From: Roseateles_B sp041906185
GTDB taxonomy: Bacteria; Pseudomonadota; Gammaproteobacteria; Burkholderiales; Burkholderiaceae_C
Reading direction: 5' to 3'
NCBI GenBank assembly: GCA_041906185.1
Contig: JAYRJQ010000007.1
Span: 124,001 to 188,000 of the forward strand
Length of the DNA stretch: 64,000 nt
The notes beneath the pieces are model-generated. The model was given only the letters and a program-made list of their open reading frames with translations, had not been told where the DNA came from and searched no databases. A program made the position numbers and the translations under genes. This document shows, piece by piece, positions 46,580-56,440 of this stretch (its first letter is position 1; every line of letters begins with the position of its first letter).

Positions 46580-48136
46580 TCAGGCGCAGCGGCTGTCGCT
46601 CACGAGCCGCGCCCGGCCGTTGCGCTTGGCGGCGTAGAGCGCGGCGTCGGCCAGCTCGACCAGCAGGCCGCCGTCCTCGCCTGCCTGCGCCACCCGCGTG
46701 GCATGGCCGATGCTGAGGGTCACGCCGCCGCGCAGCGGGCTCGCCCCGTGCGGGATGGCCGCGAGGCGCAGGCTGTCGAGGCAGCGTTGCGCGACCTGGC
46801 GGGCCTCGGTGGCGTCCACGTTTTCCAGCAGCACCGCGAACTCCTCGCCGCCGTAGCGGCACAGCACGGCCTCGTTGACGCAGGACTGCAGCAGGCTGGC
46901 GACGCGGCGCAGGCAGTCGTCCCCCGCCACATGGCCGTGGCAGTCGTTGTACTGCTTGAAGTGATCGATATCGAGCAGCAGCAGGGACAGCGGCTGCGCG
47001 TGCTGCTGGCTGCGCTGCCAGCCCTGGCGCAGCAGCTCGTCGAAGAGCCGGCGGTTGCCCACGCGGGTCAGGCCGTCCGTCGTGGTCTGGCGGGCCAGCA
47101 GCTCGTTGGCATGGCGCAAGCGCAGCTCCTGGCGCTTGCGCTCGGTGAAGTCCGCAATGATGCAGACGAAGAGGTGCGTGGTTGCGGTCTTCACCTCCGC
47201 CACGTTCAGCTGCAGCGCCAGGCCGATGCCGCCACGATGGCGGCCGTTCATCTCGTGCTGGCGCCCCAGCAGCAGCTGCGGCTGCAGGCGGGCCTCGCCC
47301 CGCTCGCTGGCGTCCAGCACCATGCTCAGGTGCGCGCCCTGCAGCTCGCTCGCGGTGTAGCCGAAGAGCGCCTCGCAGGCCGGGTTCACCTCGAGCATGT
47401 GCCCGTCGGTGTCGAGCGTGATGATGGCGTTGCGCGCGGCCAGGATCACGGCCTGCAGATGGGCCTGGCTGGCGGCCAGGCGCTGCTGCTCCTGCACGAG
47501 ATCGCTGACATCCATGCGCACACCGACGATGCCGCCGGAGGCCGTGCGCTGCTCGTGGATGCGCAGCCATTTGTTGTCATGCACGCGCTGCAGCAGCGGC
47601 TCGACCTGCTGGCCGCGCTGCGCCAGGCGCTCGGCCAGCCAGGCCTCCTCGCGGCCGCGGGCCTCGGGCACGCCCCCGCTGAAGGCCGAGGCCCGTGCCA
47701 TCTCGGCGAAGCTGGCGCCGCGGTCGAAGGCGCCCCACATGTGCGGATAGATCTCGATCAGCTTGCGGTTGTACGCGACCAGCCGGTCCTCGGCATCGAA
47801 AATCTCCACGCTGGCCGGGAGCGCATCGATGGCCTCCTCGAGCTGATCGTAGGCGCGCTGGATCTGGCGGCGCCCGTGGAAGAGCATCAGGAGCCCCAGC
47901 ACCGCAGCCAGCAGGCCCGGCACCATGCCGGCGATGGCCCAGCCGAGCACCGGCTCGCCCTGCGCATTCGCGTGCAGCCCCCCGAGGAAGCAGGCCAGCT
48001 GCATCAGCAGGCACAGCAACAGAAGCACACCCATGCCCTTGCGCAACAGCAGATCCTGCGTGCCGCGCAAGGCCGCGGCCCAGCGCATCCGCGGGCGGCG
48101 GCGGCGCACAGGGGCAGTGGCGGGCGGGCTGGACAT
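46580..48136 (-). CDS. Membrane PAS-PAS-GGDEF diguanylate cyclase
   Basis: 518 residues. Two membrane segments near residues 37-85, a PAS domain with Pro-7-type start (LPASVEIFDAEDRLVAYN), a second PAS (ARNAIITLDTDGHMLEVNPA), and a C-terminal GGDEF with LLLDIDHFKQYND and CRYGGEEF. The inhibitory RxxD site is replaced by CVNE, so product inhibition is probably absent. Makes c-di-GMP; the signal is unknown. Thirty-seven bases upstream of apt on the same strand. Confidence 0.93.
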   Translation of the reverse strand: MSSPPATAPVRRRRPRMRWAAALRGTQDLLLRKGMGVLLLLCLLMQLACFLGGLHANAQGEPVLGWAIAGMVPGLLAAVLGLLMLFHGRRQIQRAYDQLEEAIDALPASVEIFDAEDRLVAYNRKLIEIYPHMWGAFDRGASFAEMARASAFSGGVPEARGREEAWLAERLAQRGQQVEPLLQRVHDNKWLRIHEQRTASGGIVGVRMDVSDLVQEQQRLAASQAHLQAVILAARNAIITLDTDGHMLEVNPACEALFGYTASELQGAHLSMVLDASERGEARLQPQLLLGRQHEMNGRHRGGIGLALQLNVAEVKTATTHLFVCIIADFTERKRQELRLRHANELLARQTTTDGLTRVGNRRLFDELLRQGWQRSQQHAQPLSLLLLDIDHFKQYNDCHGHVAGDDCLRRVASLLQSCVNEAVLCRYGGEEFAVLLENVDATEARQVAQRCLDSLRLAAIPHGASPLRGGVTLSIGHATRVAQAGEDGGLLVELADAALYAAKRNGRARLVSDSRCA

Positions 48137-48265
48137 GGCGCAGGCGGGGCGTTGGACGCGAGGTCGGGCAAAGCCGGCATCCTAGGGACAACCCCGGCCC
48201 CTGCCCAGACGGACAAGTCCTGACCCTCTCCCCAACCTTAGGGGGATAGCCCCCCTTGCGCGCGC

Positions 48266-49528
<1,263 letters not shown>

Positions 49529-49556
49529 GGCGGGTCCTTGGGTAAGGCGAAAAGAC

Positions 49557-49868
49557 TCAGGCCAGCAGCTCGCACAGGCGGATCTGCGGCCGCAGGCTTG
49601 AATAACGGCTCACATGCGCAGCCAGCTCAGGGCCGGCGGCCGCCAGGGCGGCCTGCGCGCTGGCGAGGTCGGGAAAGTCGGCAAAGGTGGCGGCGATCAG
49701 CTCACCGGGCCGGGGCGCCCCGGCCCCGAGGAAGCGGGCCAGCTCCAGGCGCTGCAGGCCCAGGGGCGTCAGCAGGCGGCGGGTCAGGGCGGCATGTTCG
49801 TCGGCGTAAATGGCGGCATCGAAATGCGCGCCCTCGGCCCAGTGGTAGAGGCCCATCACGCGGATCAT
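49557..49868 (-). CDS. EthD-like small protein
   Basis: 103 residues. RVMGLYHWAEGAHFDAAIYA at the N-terminus and a ferredoxin-like dimeric alpha/beta barrel pattern resemble EthD-family proteins of unknown role. ATG overlaps the stop of the upstream histidine phosphatase (ATGA), and the acyl-CoA dehydrogenase follows after 28 bases, so the three genes are one unit. Confidence 0.65.
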   Translation of the reverse strand: MIRVMGLYHWAEGAHFDAAIYADEHAALTRRLLTPLGLQRLELARFLGAGAPRPGELIAATFADFPDLASAQAALAAAGPELAAHVSRYSSLRPQIRLCELLA

Positions 49869-50629
49869 GGCTGCTCCTGGGTCGAGGGCTCCTGCGCGCG
49901 GCGCAGGGCCAGGTAGTGCTGGTACTGCGCCAGCAGATGCTCCATGGTGGTGAGCCGGTCGTCGTGGCGCAGGCCGTCCAGGGGCGCGAGATTCAGGCCA
50001 CGCACAACCCAGTCGCCGGGCGCGTCCCCCACATCGATCACGTTGAGGCAGGCGGGGCTCTGCATCAGGCTGCCGAAGAGCACGCGCTGCCCGCCGCTGA
50101 GGGCGTGGGACAGCAGCGCGGCGTTGACCACGCCGTGCAGCACCAGCAGGGCGCTGTCCCAGTGCGGATCGGCCCGCAGGCGCTGCAGCGCCGGCAGCAC
50201 GCGGTCAAGGAACTCGCCCACGGACTCACCGTTCAGGAAGCGCTGCGCCTCGTCCACCCGGCCCTGGTGCAGGCCGCAGAAGGCCTGCTGCAGCGCCGCC
50301 GGCGGGATCTCGGACAGCCGGCCGCCACGGATCTCCTCCCAGGCGGGCCAGGCCTCCGGCTCGAGCGCGGCGAGCCCCGCGGCGCCCAGCACCTCGGCGG
50401 CGGTCTGCGCCGTGCGGGGCAGGCCGGAGATGATGACGCGGTCCAGCCGCACGCCTTGCTCTCGCAGATAGCTGCCGGCCGCACGCGCCTGCGCCTGGCC
50501 GTGGGCCGTCAGGCTCACCTGCTCGGGCAGCACGGGCCGGCCCGTCGAGGCATCGAAATAGCAGACCTCGCCATGGCGCATCAGGTAGAGGCGACGGCGG
50601 CGGCCTGCGGTGCGGGAGGGCTGGGACAT
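49865..50629 (-). CDS. Histidine phosphatase-family protein
   Basis: 254 residues from the ATG at 50629. LYLMRHGEVCYF gives the phospho-accepting RHG motif; second His and Arg in VLHGVVNAALL and SGLPRTAQTAAEVLG. Phosphoglycerate-mutase fold. The gene starts the operon with the EthD-like protein and acyl-CoA dehydrogenase, so a role in acyl-CoA or organic-acid metabolism is possible but unproven. It is divergent from the acyltransferase gene. Confidence 0.88.
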   Translation of the reverse strand: MSQPSRTAGRRRRLYLMRHGEVCYFDASTGRPVLPEQVSLTAHGQAQARAAGSYLREQGVRLDRVIISGLPRTAQTAAEVLGAAGLAALEPEAWPAWEEIRGGRLSEIPPAALQQAFCGLHQGRVDEAQRFLNGESVGEFLDRVLPALQRLRADPHWDSALLVLHGVVNAALLSHALSGGQRVLFGSLMQSPACLNVIDVGDAPGDWVVRGLNLAPLDGLRHDDRLTTMEHLLAQYQHYLALRRAQEPSTQEQP

Positions 50630-50699
50630 GCGCGCAGTGTGGCGCAGCGGCCCAGGCCCGGCTGTCGCGCAGGCGGCAGGCCCGACAATGCGGCGCCAC

Positions 50700-52721
50700 A
50701 TGCACACAAGCCCTGCCGTCTCCTCCGTGACAGACACGCCCCTGCGCTGGGACATCCAGGCCCTGCGCGGCCTCGCCGTCGGCTGGGTGCTGCTGCACCA
50801 TGCCCAGCTGCCGGGCGTCCCGGGCGGCTATCTCGGGGTCGACATCTTCTTCGTGATCTCGGGCTACCTGATCACCGGCCTCGTTCAGCGCGCCCTGCTG
50901 GCGGGGCGCTTCAGCTTCCGGGACTTCTACGCGCGCCGTGCCCGCCGCCTGCTGCCGGCCGCCTACGTCACGCTGGCCGTCACGCTGCTGGCCAGCCCGT
51001 GGCTGCTCAATGCGCGCGAGCAGCTGGATCTCGCCGGCCAGGCCCGGGGCGCCCTCCTGTTCGCGAGCAACTGGGTGCTCTGGCAGCAGAGCGGCTACTT
51101 CCAGGGCGCGGCGGAGCTCAAGCCGCTGCTGCACTTCTGGTCGCTGTCCCTGGAGGAGCAGTACTACCTCCTGCTGCCCGCCCTGCTGTGGTGCTGCGCG
51201 CCGCGCTGGCGGCGCCTCGCCGTGGGCCTGCTGGTGCTGGCCAGCGCCGCGGTGTGCGCCCGCCTGCTGCAGCGCGACGCCAGCCTCGCCTTCTATGCCC
51301 TGCCGAGCCGCGCCTGGGAGCTGGGGTTGGGCTCGCTGGTCGCGCTGATGCCGGTGCCCGGGCGCCTGTCCGGCCGGCTTCCGCCGCCTCTTCCGGGTCT
51401 TCTGCGCGGGACGGCGGTGTTCGCGCTGCTGGCGCTCCCCCTGCTGCCGCTGACGGGCTGGCCGCATCCGGGGCCGCTGGCGCTGGGCGTGTGCCTGGCC
51501 ACGGCCCTGCTCGTGGGGCAGCCGGCCGCATCGCCCCTGGCTCCGCGTCCGCTGCGGGCGCTCGTCTGGCTCGGGGACCGCAGCTATTCGCTGTACCTCG
51601 TTCACTGGCCACTGATGGCCGCCGTGCACAACGCGTGGCTGGGCACGGGGCGCGAGCCCTCGCCCGAGCTGACGGGCTGGCGCCTCGCAGCGCTGGCGCT
51701 GTCCCTGCCGCTCGCCTGGGCCTTGCACCGCGGGGTGGAGGTGCCGGGCAAGACGCGTCTGCGCGGGCGCGGCGGGGTGGCGGCGCTGCTCGTGGGTTCC
51801 ATGCTGCTGGCGCTGCTGCCCCTGTGGACGCAGCGCTGGGTGCAGGCGCCGGACGGGCGGGACTTCGCCCGGCTCACGCGCCCCAACCACGGCTTTTCGC
51901 CCGGGTGCGATGCCGAGCAGCCCTATGCGCCACGCCCCGAATGCCAGCAGGGCGCCACGCCGCGGTGGATGGTCTGGGGCGACTCCTACGCCATGCACCT
52001 GGTGCCAGGTCTTGCCCGGCACGTGGGCAGCGAGGGCCTGCTGCAGGCGACCAAGTCCTCCTGTGGCCCCTTCCTCAGCGTCGCGCCCTTCAAGCCCGCC
52101 GCCGCTCCCGGCGACACCTTCGCGCCGCCGTGGATCGCCCGGTGCCAGGCCTTCAATAGCGCCGTGATGGGCTGGCTGGCCGCACACCCCGAGGTGCATA
52201 CGGTGGTGCTGTCGAGCCTGCTCACCCAGTACCTCGACGAGCAGCACTACGCGCCGCGCCGCCTCACGGCGGAGGGTCTGCCGACGCAGGAGGCGCTCGC
52301 GGGCGAGGCGCTCCAGCAGGCGCTGATCGAGGACCTGCGCCGGACGGTCGAGCGGCTGCGAGCGATGGGCCGGCGCGTGCTGTTCGTCGCGCCGCCGCCC
52401 CGCGCCGACTTCCAGGTGGCGGCATGCCTCGAGCGCCGCGCACTGGGCCGCTGGGCGCTCGGCGCCACGCCGGACTGCCGCATCGATGCCGCCCACCGCG
52501 ACGGCAGTGATGCCGCCGTGCAGGCCTGGCTCGCGCAGGCCGAGGGTGTGCTGCCGGTGCTGCGCTTCGAGCCCCTGCTGTGCCGCCAGGGGCGCTGCGA
52601 CGTGACGCAGGACGGCGTGATGCTCTACCGCGACCAGGGCCACCTCAGCCAGGCGGGCTCCGTGCAGCTCGTGCCGCGGCTCGCCTGGCCCGTTGCGGCG
52701 CCCGGCTCAGCCGCGCAGTAG
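50700..52721 (+). CDS. OafA/YrhL-type acyltransferase with C-terminal SGNH domain
   Basis: 673 residues from the ATG at 50700 (an ATG at 50688 is also in frame). Acyltransferase-3 domain with ten or so membrane segments: IQALRGLAVGWVLLHHAQLP, GGYLGVDIFFVISGYLITG, FWSLSLEEQYYLLLP. It is followed by a periplasmic SGNH domain with WGDSYAMHL and a C-terminal DQGHLSQAGS. Such fusions O-acetylate surface polysaccharides or peptidoglycan. Its 3' end overlaps the convergent antiporter by 15 bases. Confidence 0.92.
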   Translation: MHTSPAVSSVTDTPLRWDIQALRGLAVGWVLLHHAQLPGVPGGYLGVDIFFVISGYLITGLVQRALLAGRFSFRDFYARRARRLLPAAYVTLAVTLLASPWLLNAREQLDLAGQARGALLFASNWVLWQQSGYFQGAAELKPLLHFWSLSLEEQYYLLLPALLWCCAPRWRRLAVGLLVLASAAVCARLLQRDASLAFYALPSRAWELGLGSLVALMPVPGRLSGRLPPPLPGLLRGTAVFALLALPLLPLTGWPHPGPLALGVCLATALLVGQPAASPLAPRPLRALVWLGDRSYSLYLVHWPLMAAVHNAWLGTGREPSPELTGWRLAALALSLPLAWALHRGVEVPGKTRLRGRGGVAALLVGSMLLALLPLWTQRWVQAPDGRDFARLTRPNHGFSPGCDAEQPYAPRPECQQGATPRWMVWGDSYAMHLVPGLARHVGSEGLLQATKSSCGPFLSVAPFKPAAAPGDTFAPPWIARCQAFNSAVMGWLAAHPEVHTVVLSSLLTQYLDEQHYAPRRLTAEGLPTQEALAGEALQQALIEDLRRTVERLRAMGRRVLFVAPPPRADFQVAACLERRALGRWALGATPDCRIDAAHRDGSDAAVQAWLAQAEGVLPVLRFEPLLCRQGRCDVTQDGVMLYRDQGHLSQAGSVQLVPRLAWPVAAPGSAAQ

Positions 52722-54701
52722 CTTGTCCTCGGCCAGCGCCAGCGCCTCGGGCGTGCCGGCGAGCACCAGGGTGTCGCCGCCCTGCAGCTCGAGCGCGTCA
52801 TGTGCGGGGCGCACGGCGCCGCTGGCACGGCGCACCGACACCACCTGGACGCCGACGGCCGTCAACGCCAGCTGCCCGAGCGGCTCGCCCGCATAGGGCG
52901 TGGCCACCGGTAGCGTGACGGAGCGCAGGCGTGCCTGCTCGCGCTCCTCGGCGCTGTCGTCGTCGGCGCCGTGGAAGTAGCCGCGCAGCAGGCCGTAGCG
53001 CGCATCGCGGGCATCGCGCGTCAGGCGGATCACGCGCCGCATGGGCACGCCCACCAGCGCGAGCGCATGGCTCGCCAGCATCAGCGAGCCCTCGATGGCC
53101 TCGGGCACCACCTCCGTGGCGCCGGCCGCACGCAGGCGTTCCAGGTCGCTGTCGTCGATGGTGCGGACCACCACCGGCACATGGGCGGCATGCTCCTGCA
53201 CCAGCTTGAGGATCTTCAGCGCCGAGGGCGTGTCGTGGTAGCTGATCACCACCGCACTCGCGCGGGCGAGGCCGGCGGCCATGAGGCTCTGCACCTTGGC
53301 CGCATCGCCGAAGACCACGCTCTGCCCCGCGGCCGCGGCCTGGCGCACGCGGTCCGGGTCGAGGTCGAGCGCCATGTAGGGGATCTGCTCGGTCTCCAGG
53401 AGGCGCGCCAGGTTCTGGCCGCTGCGCCCGTAGCCGCAGATGATCACGTGGGCATCGGCCTTGATGGACTTCTTCGCGATGGTCGTGAGCTGCACGGACT
53501 GCAGCAGCCAGTCGCTGGCCGAGAGCTTCATCACGATGCGGTTGCTGTACATCACGATGAGCGGCGTCGCCAGCATGGAGATGACCATGGAGGCCAGCAC
53601 CGGGCTCACCCACTGCGGCGCGATCAGCTGGTGCTGCGCCCCGAGGCTCAGCAACACGAAGCCGAACTCCCCCGCCTGCGCGAGGTACAGCCCCGTGCGG
53701 ATGGCCACGCCCGTGGGCGCCCGGAACAGCTTGGCCAGCACCGCGATCAGCGTGGCCTTGGCCAGCAGCGGCAGCAGCGTCAGCAGCACGACCAGCGGCC
53801 ACTGCGCCACCACCGGGCGCCAGTCCAGCTTCATGCCGATGGTGATGAAGAACAGGCCCAGCAGCACGTCGTGGAAGGGGCGGATGTCGGTCTCCACCTG
53901 GTGCTTGTATTCGGTCTCCGCGATCAGCATGCCCGCCACGAAGGCCCCGAGCGCCAGCGACAGCCCGGCATGCTCCGTCACCCAGGCGAGGCCCAGGGTG
54001 ATGAGCAGCAGGTTGAGCATGAAGAGCTCCTCGCTCTTGCGCCGCGCCACGAGCGTCAGCCACCAGCGCATGACCTTCTGCCCGCCCGCGAGCAGCAGCG
54101 CCAGCACGGCGGCCGCCTTCAGGCCCGCCCAGGCCAGGGACACGGCCATCGCGCTGCCCTCGCTGCGCAGCGCCGGGATCAGCACCAGCAGCGGCACCAC
54201 CGCCAGATCCTGGAACAGCAGCACGCCCATGACGCGCCGACCGTGCTCGCTCTCGAGCTCCAGCCGCTCCGCCATCAGCTTGACGACGATGGCGGTGGAG
54301 CTCATGGCCATGGCCGCCCCCAGCACCAGCGCGCCTTCCCAGCCGAGGTCCCAGCGAATGCCGAGCCAGTCGAAGAGATGGTCCAGCAGGACGTTGCCGA
54401 AGATCGTGCCGAGGATGGTGATCAGCACCTGCAGCAGGCCCAGCCCGAACACGAGCGAGCGCATGCTGCGCAGCTTGGGCAGGTTGAACTCCAGCCCGAT
54501 CACGAACATCAGGAAGACGACGCCGAACTCCGCGAGATAACGCACGCCCTCGGAATCTCCGGAGAGCGCCATCGCGTTCGGCCCGATCAGGACCCCCACG
54601 GTGAGGTAGCCCAGCATGGGCGGCAGCTTGAGGCTGCGGCAGACGACCACGCCGAGCACGGCGGCCACGAGATACAGCAGGGCAAGGTCCAGGGAACTCA
54701 T
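52707..54701 (-). CDS. KefB/CPA2-type cation:proton antiporter with RCK domain
   Basis: 664 residues from the ATG at 54701. About twelve membrane segments in the CPA2 fold (FGVVFLMFVIGLEFNLPKL, AMSSTAIVVKLMAE, LFFITIGMKLDW), then a TrkA-N nucleotide-binding domain (VIICGYGRSGQNLARLLE) and a TrkA-C domain. Potassium or sodium export coupled to protons; glutathione gating as in KefB is not certain because no KefG-like subunit is adjacent. Confidence 0.92.
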   Translation of the reverse strand: MSSLDLALLYLVAAVLGVVVCRSLKLPPMLGYLTVGVLIGPNAMALSGDSEGVRYLAEFGVVFLMFVIGLEFNLPKLRSMRSLVFGLGLLQVLITILGTIFGNVLLDHLFDWLGIRWDLGWEGALVLGAAMAMSSTAIVVKLMAERLELESEHGRRVMGVLLFQDLAVVPLLVLIPALRSEGSAMAVSLAWAGLKAAAVLALLLAGGQKVMRWWLTLVARRKSEELFMLNLLLITLGLAWVTEHAGLSLALGAFVAGMLIAETEYKHQVETDIRPFHDVLLGLFFITIGMKLDWRPVVAQWPLVVLLTLLPLLAKATLIAVLAKLFRAPTGVAIRTGLYLAQAGEFGFVLLSLGAQHQLIAPQWVSPVLASMVISMLATPLIVMYSNRIVMKLSASDWLLQSVQLTTIAKKSIKADAHVIICGYGRSGQNLARLLETEQIPYMALDLDPDRVRQAAAAGQSVVFGDAAKVQSLMAAGLARASAVVISYHDTPSALKILKLVQEHAAHVPVVVRTIDDSDLERLRAAGATEVVPEAIEGSLMLASHALALVGVPMRRVIRLTRDARDARYGLLRGYFHGADDDSAEEREQARLRSVTLPVATPYAGEPLGQLALTAVGVQVVSVRRASGAVRPAHDALELQGGDTLVLAGTPEALALAEDKLLRG

Positions 54702-54754
54702 CGGGAGATGGTACTGCCTGGGGCCTGCCTGCCTGCCGCGCTGAGGCCCGCCGC

Positions 54755-54778
54755 GGCCACCAGAACGGCCACCAGAAC
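54755..54778. repeat. 12-base tandem duplication
   Basis: GGCCACCAGAAC twice in direct tandem, with a third partial unit GGCCGCC, upstream of the antiporter gene. Confidence 0.5.
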
Positions 54779-54789
54779 GGCCGCCACCC

Positions 54790-55000
54790 CGCACCTAATA
54801 ATTTTGTCAGTAGCGCCGCCCGGATCTGAAATTTAGAGTTCAACCCATGCGCTGAACGAATATCAGAAAGCAACCGGAAAGCTGCAGAAGAAAGTTGCCT
54901 CTCATTCAAAGGCCATGGCTTCGGAATCAATATCCGGAGTCCTTTTCCAGGACCGAATATACCCGGTCAAAACTTTCAACCACCTTTTCAAGGAAACATC
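54790..55000 (+). promoter_or_regulatory. AT-rich leader of the RiPP cluster
   Basis: About 210 bases of clearly lower G+C than the flanks (for example ATAATTTTGTCAG and GAATCAATATCC), without a gene, ending in AAGGAAAC as ribosome-binding site for the precursor. A promoter must lie here, but no near-consensus -35/-10 pair stands out. Confidence 0.5.
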
Positions 55001-55156
55001 ATGCAAAACACCGACCTGAACACCCTGAAGGACGAACTGGCTGCCGTCGAACTGGACCAGCGCTTCGAAATGGTCAACGCTGCTGCCGACCAAGACCTGG
55101 TCGACATCACCAACTTCATCTGCTCGCCCCGCGAAGCAGACCAGGCTGCCGAGTAA
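55001..55156 (+). CDS. Putative RiPP precursor peptide
   Basis: 51 residues, too short for many gene finders. Amphipathic, acidic leader-like first half (TLKDELAAVELDQRFEMVNA) and a shorter second half with Thr37, Asn38, Phe39, a single Cys41, Ser42 and Pro43 in DITNFICSPRE. No signal peptide and no double-glycine motif. It is the first gene before an RRE-like/M50 protein, acyltransferase, radical SAM/SPASM enzyme and exporter, which is why I call it a precursor. It has a clean ribosome-binding site (AAGGAA) and is separated from the downstream genes by a strong hairpin. The cleavage site is not predictable with confidence. Confidence 0.72.
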   Translation: MQNTDLNTLKDELAAVELDQRFEMVNAAADQDLVDITNFICSPREADQAAE

Positions 55157-55170
55157 TTTCGGGCCCCGTG

Positions 55171-55201
55171 GCCTGAGTTTCATGCCGCATGAAACTCAGG
55201 C
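55171..55201 (+). terminator. 14-bp perfect hairpin after the precursor gene
   Basis: GCCTGAGTTTCATG (55171-55184), loop CCG, CATGAAACTCAGGC (55188-55201). No T-run follows, so it is more likely an mRNA-stability or attenuation element that raises precursor transcript relative to the enzymes than a full terminator. Confidence 0.75.
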
Positions 55202-55267
55202 AGCGGGATGCATTCAGACATTCACCTGCCTCCGGGTGCATCCCGCCCTTTCCCAGACCCTCCCATC

Positions 55268-56440
55268 ATGAGCACCCCCGACATCCCAGCCCTGGTCTCC
55301 CAGGTCCAGCTCCAGGTCGTGGACGGTGCCTTCCAGGCCGAGCTCCAGGGCCGCCACTTCAAGATTCAACCCCGCCTGCACGAGACCCTGACGGTCCTGA
55401 AGCAGGAGGGCGTGGACGCCGGCTGCGAACGCCTGATGGACCGCTGGGGCGTGGCCCCCGCCGGCCGTGACGCGTTCAAGGCAGACCTTCTGGCGCGCAT
55501 CGCCAGCCTGGCGCCCGAGCGCCCGAGCCGCTCCTACATCCACACCTCGATCACCGTCCTGCCCGCCCCGCTGGTGCAGCGCCTCGCCGCGCGCCTGGCC
55601 GGCCTGTTCGCCGCGCCCCTCGTGTGGGCTGCGAGCCTGCTGACGGTGCTGGTCCTCGCCGACCTCCTCGTCTTTCACCAGGTGGGCGGCACGCAGCTGC
55701 GCAGCCTGGACCTGACGGCGCTGGACCTCCTGATGGGCTACGCCTGCATCGTGGCCGTCCTGCTGTTCCACGAGCTGGGCCATGCCGCGGGCATGCGCCA
55801 CGTCGGGCAGCAGCCCCAGGAGATCGGCTTCGGCTTCTACCTCATCTTCCCGGTCTTCTTCGCCAACGTGAGCAACGCCTGGCTGGTGGACCGGAAGTCC
55901 CGCTTCGTCGTGAACCTGGGCGGCATCTATTTCCAGATGCTCGCGGCCGTCGCGCTCTATGCCGGCATCGCGCTCACCACGGGCCACACGCAGGCCTGGC
56001 TGACGCTGGCGTTCAAGTCGAACCTCGCCACAGCGATCTTCGTGCTGATCCCCTTCATCCGGAATGACGGCTATTGGCTGCTGGCCGATTTCCTCGGCCT
56101 GCACGACCTCTACCAGCGCGCCGGCGGCATGTGCTGGATCGTCTTCCAGCGCCTGCGCGCCCGCCTGGCGGTGACCGGCACCGAATGGTTCATCGCGGGG
56201 TATGCCGTCTGCAATTACCTGTTCCTGGCTTTCGTGAGCTGGGGATTGCTGAAATCCACCTATATCAGCTTCAACCGAAGTCTTGATATTGCCAGCACGC
56301 AAAGCCTGGAAACCCTGGCATTCGACCATCCGAGGATTCTCTTTTCTTCGGCCGTCAGCCTGATCCTGCTTTTCTTCTTCGCACGTCCCTTCCTGATGAG
56401 AGCGTATAGCCATGTCAAAAGCAGAACCCCCTCTCCATGA
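55268..56440 (+). CDS. RRE-like domain fused to M50 membrane metallopeptidase
   Basis: 390 residues from the ATG at 55268. Residues 1-85 look like a PqqD-type peptide-recognition element (VVDGAFQAELQGRHFKIQPR and a helical LLARIASLAPE end). The rest is a multi-span M50 (site-2-protease type) peptidase: zinc motif HELGH at 168-172, FPVFFANVSNAWLV, and third ligand Asp267 in IRNDGYWLLADF. The fusion would bind the leader and cleave it at the membrane. M50 proteins occur in epipeptide (yyd) and other RiPP loci. The RRE assignment is by pattern only. Its end overlaps the acyltransferase start by 29 bases. Confidence 0.8.
   Translation: MSTPDIPALVSQVQLQVVDGAFQAELQGRHFKIQPRLHETLTVLKQEGVDAGCERLMDRWGVAPAGRDAFKADLLARIASLAPERPSRSYIHTSITVLPAPLVQRLAARLAGLFAAPLVWAASLLTVLVLADLLVFHQVGGTQLRSLDLTALDLLMGYACIVAVLLFHELGHAAGMRHVGQQPQEIGFGFYLIFPVFFANVSNAWLVDRKSRFVVNLGGIYFQMLAAVALYAGIALTTGHTQAWLTLAFKSNLATAIFVLIPFIRNDGYWLLADFLGLHDLYQRAGGMCWIVFQRLRARLAVTGTEWFIAGYAVCNYLFLAFVSWGLLKSTYISFNRSLDIASTQSLETLAFDHPRILFSSAVSLILLFFFARPFLMRAYSHVKSRTPSP

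Noticed and set aside
48240..48256. Hairpin AGGGGG-ATAGC-CCCCCT as terminator of the acyl-CoA dehydrogenase gene
   Set aside because: Six-base stem and no T-run on the minus strand; too weak to call.
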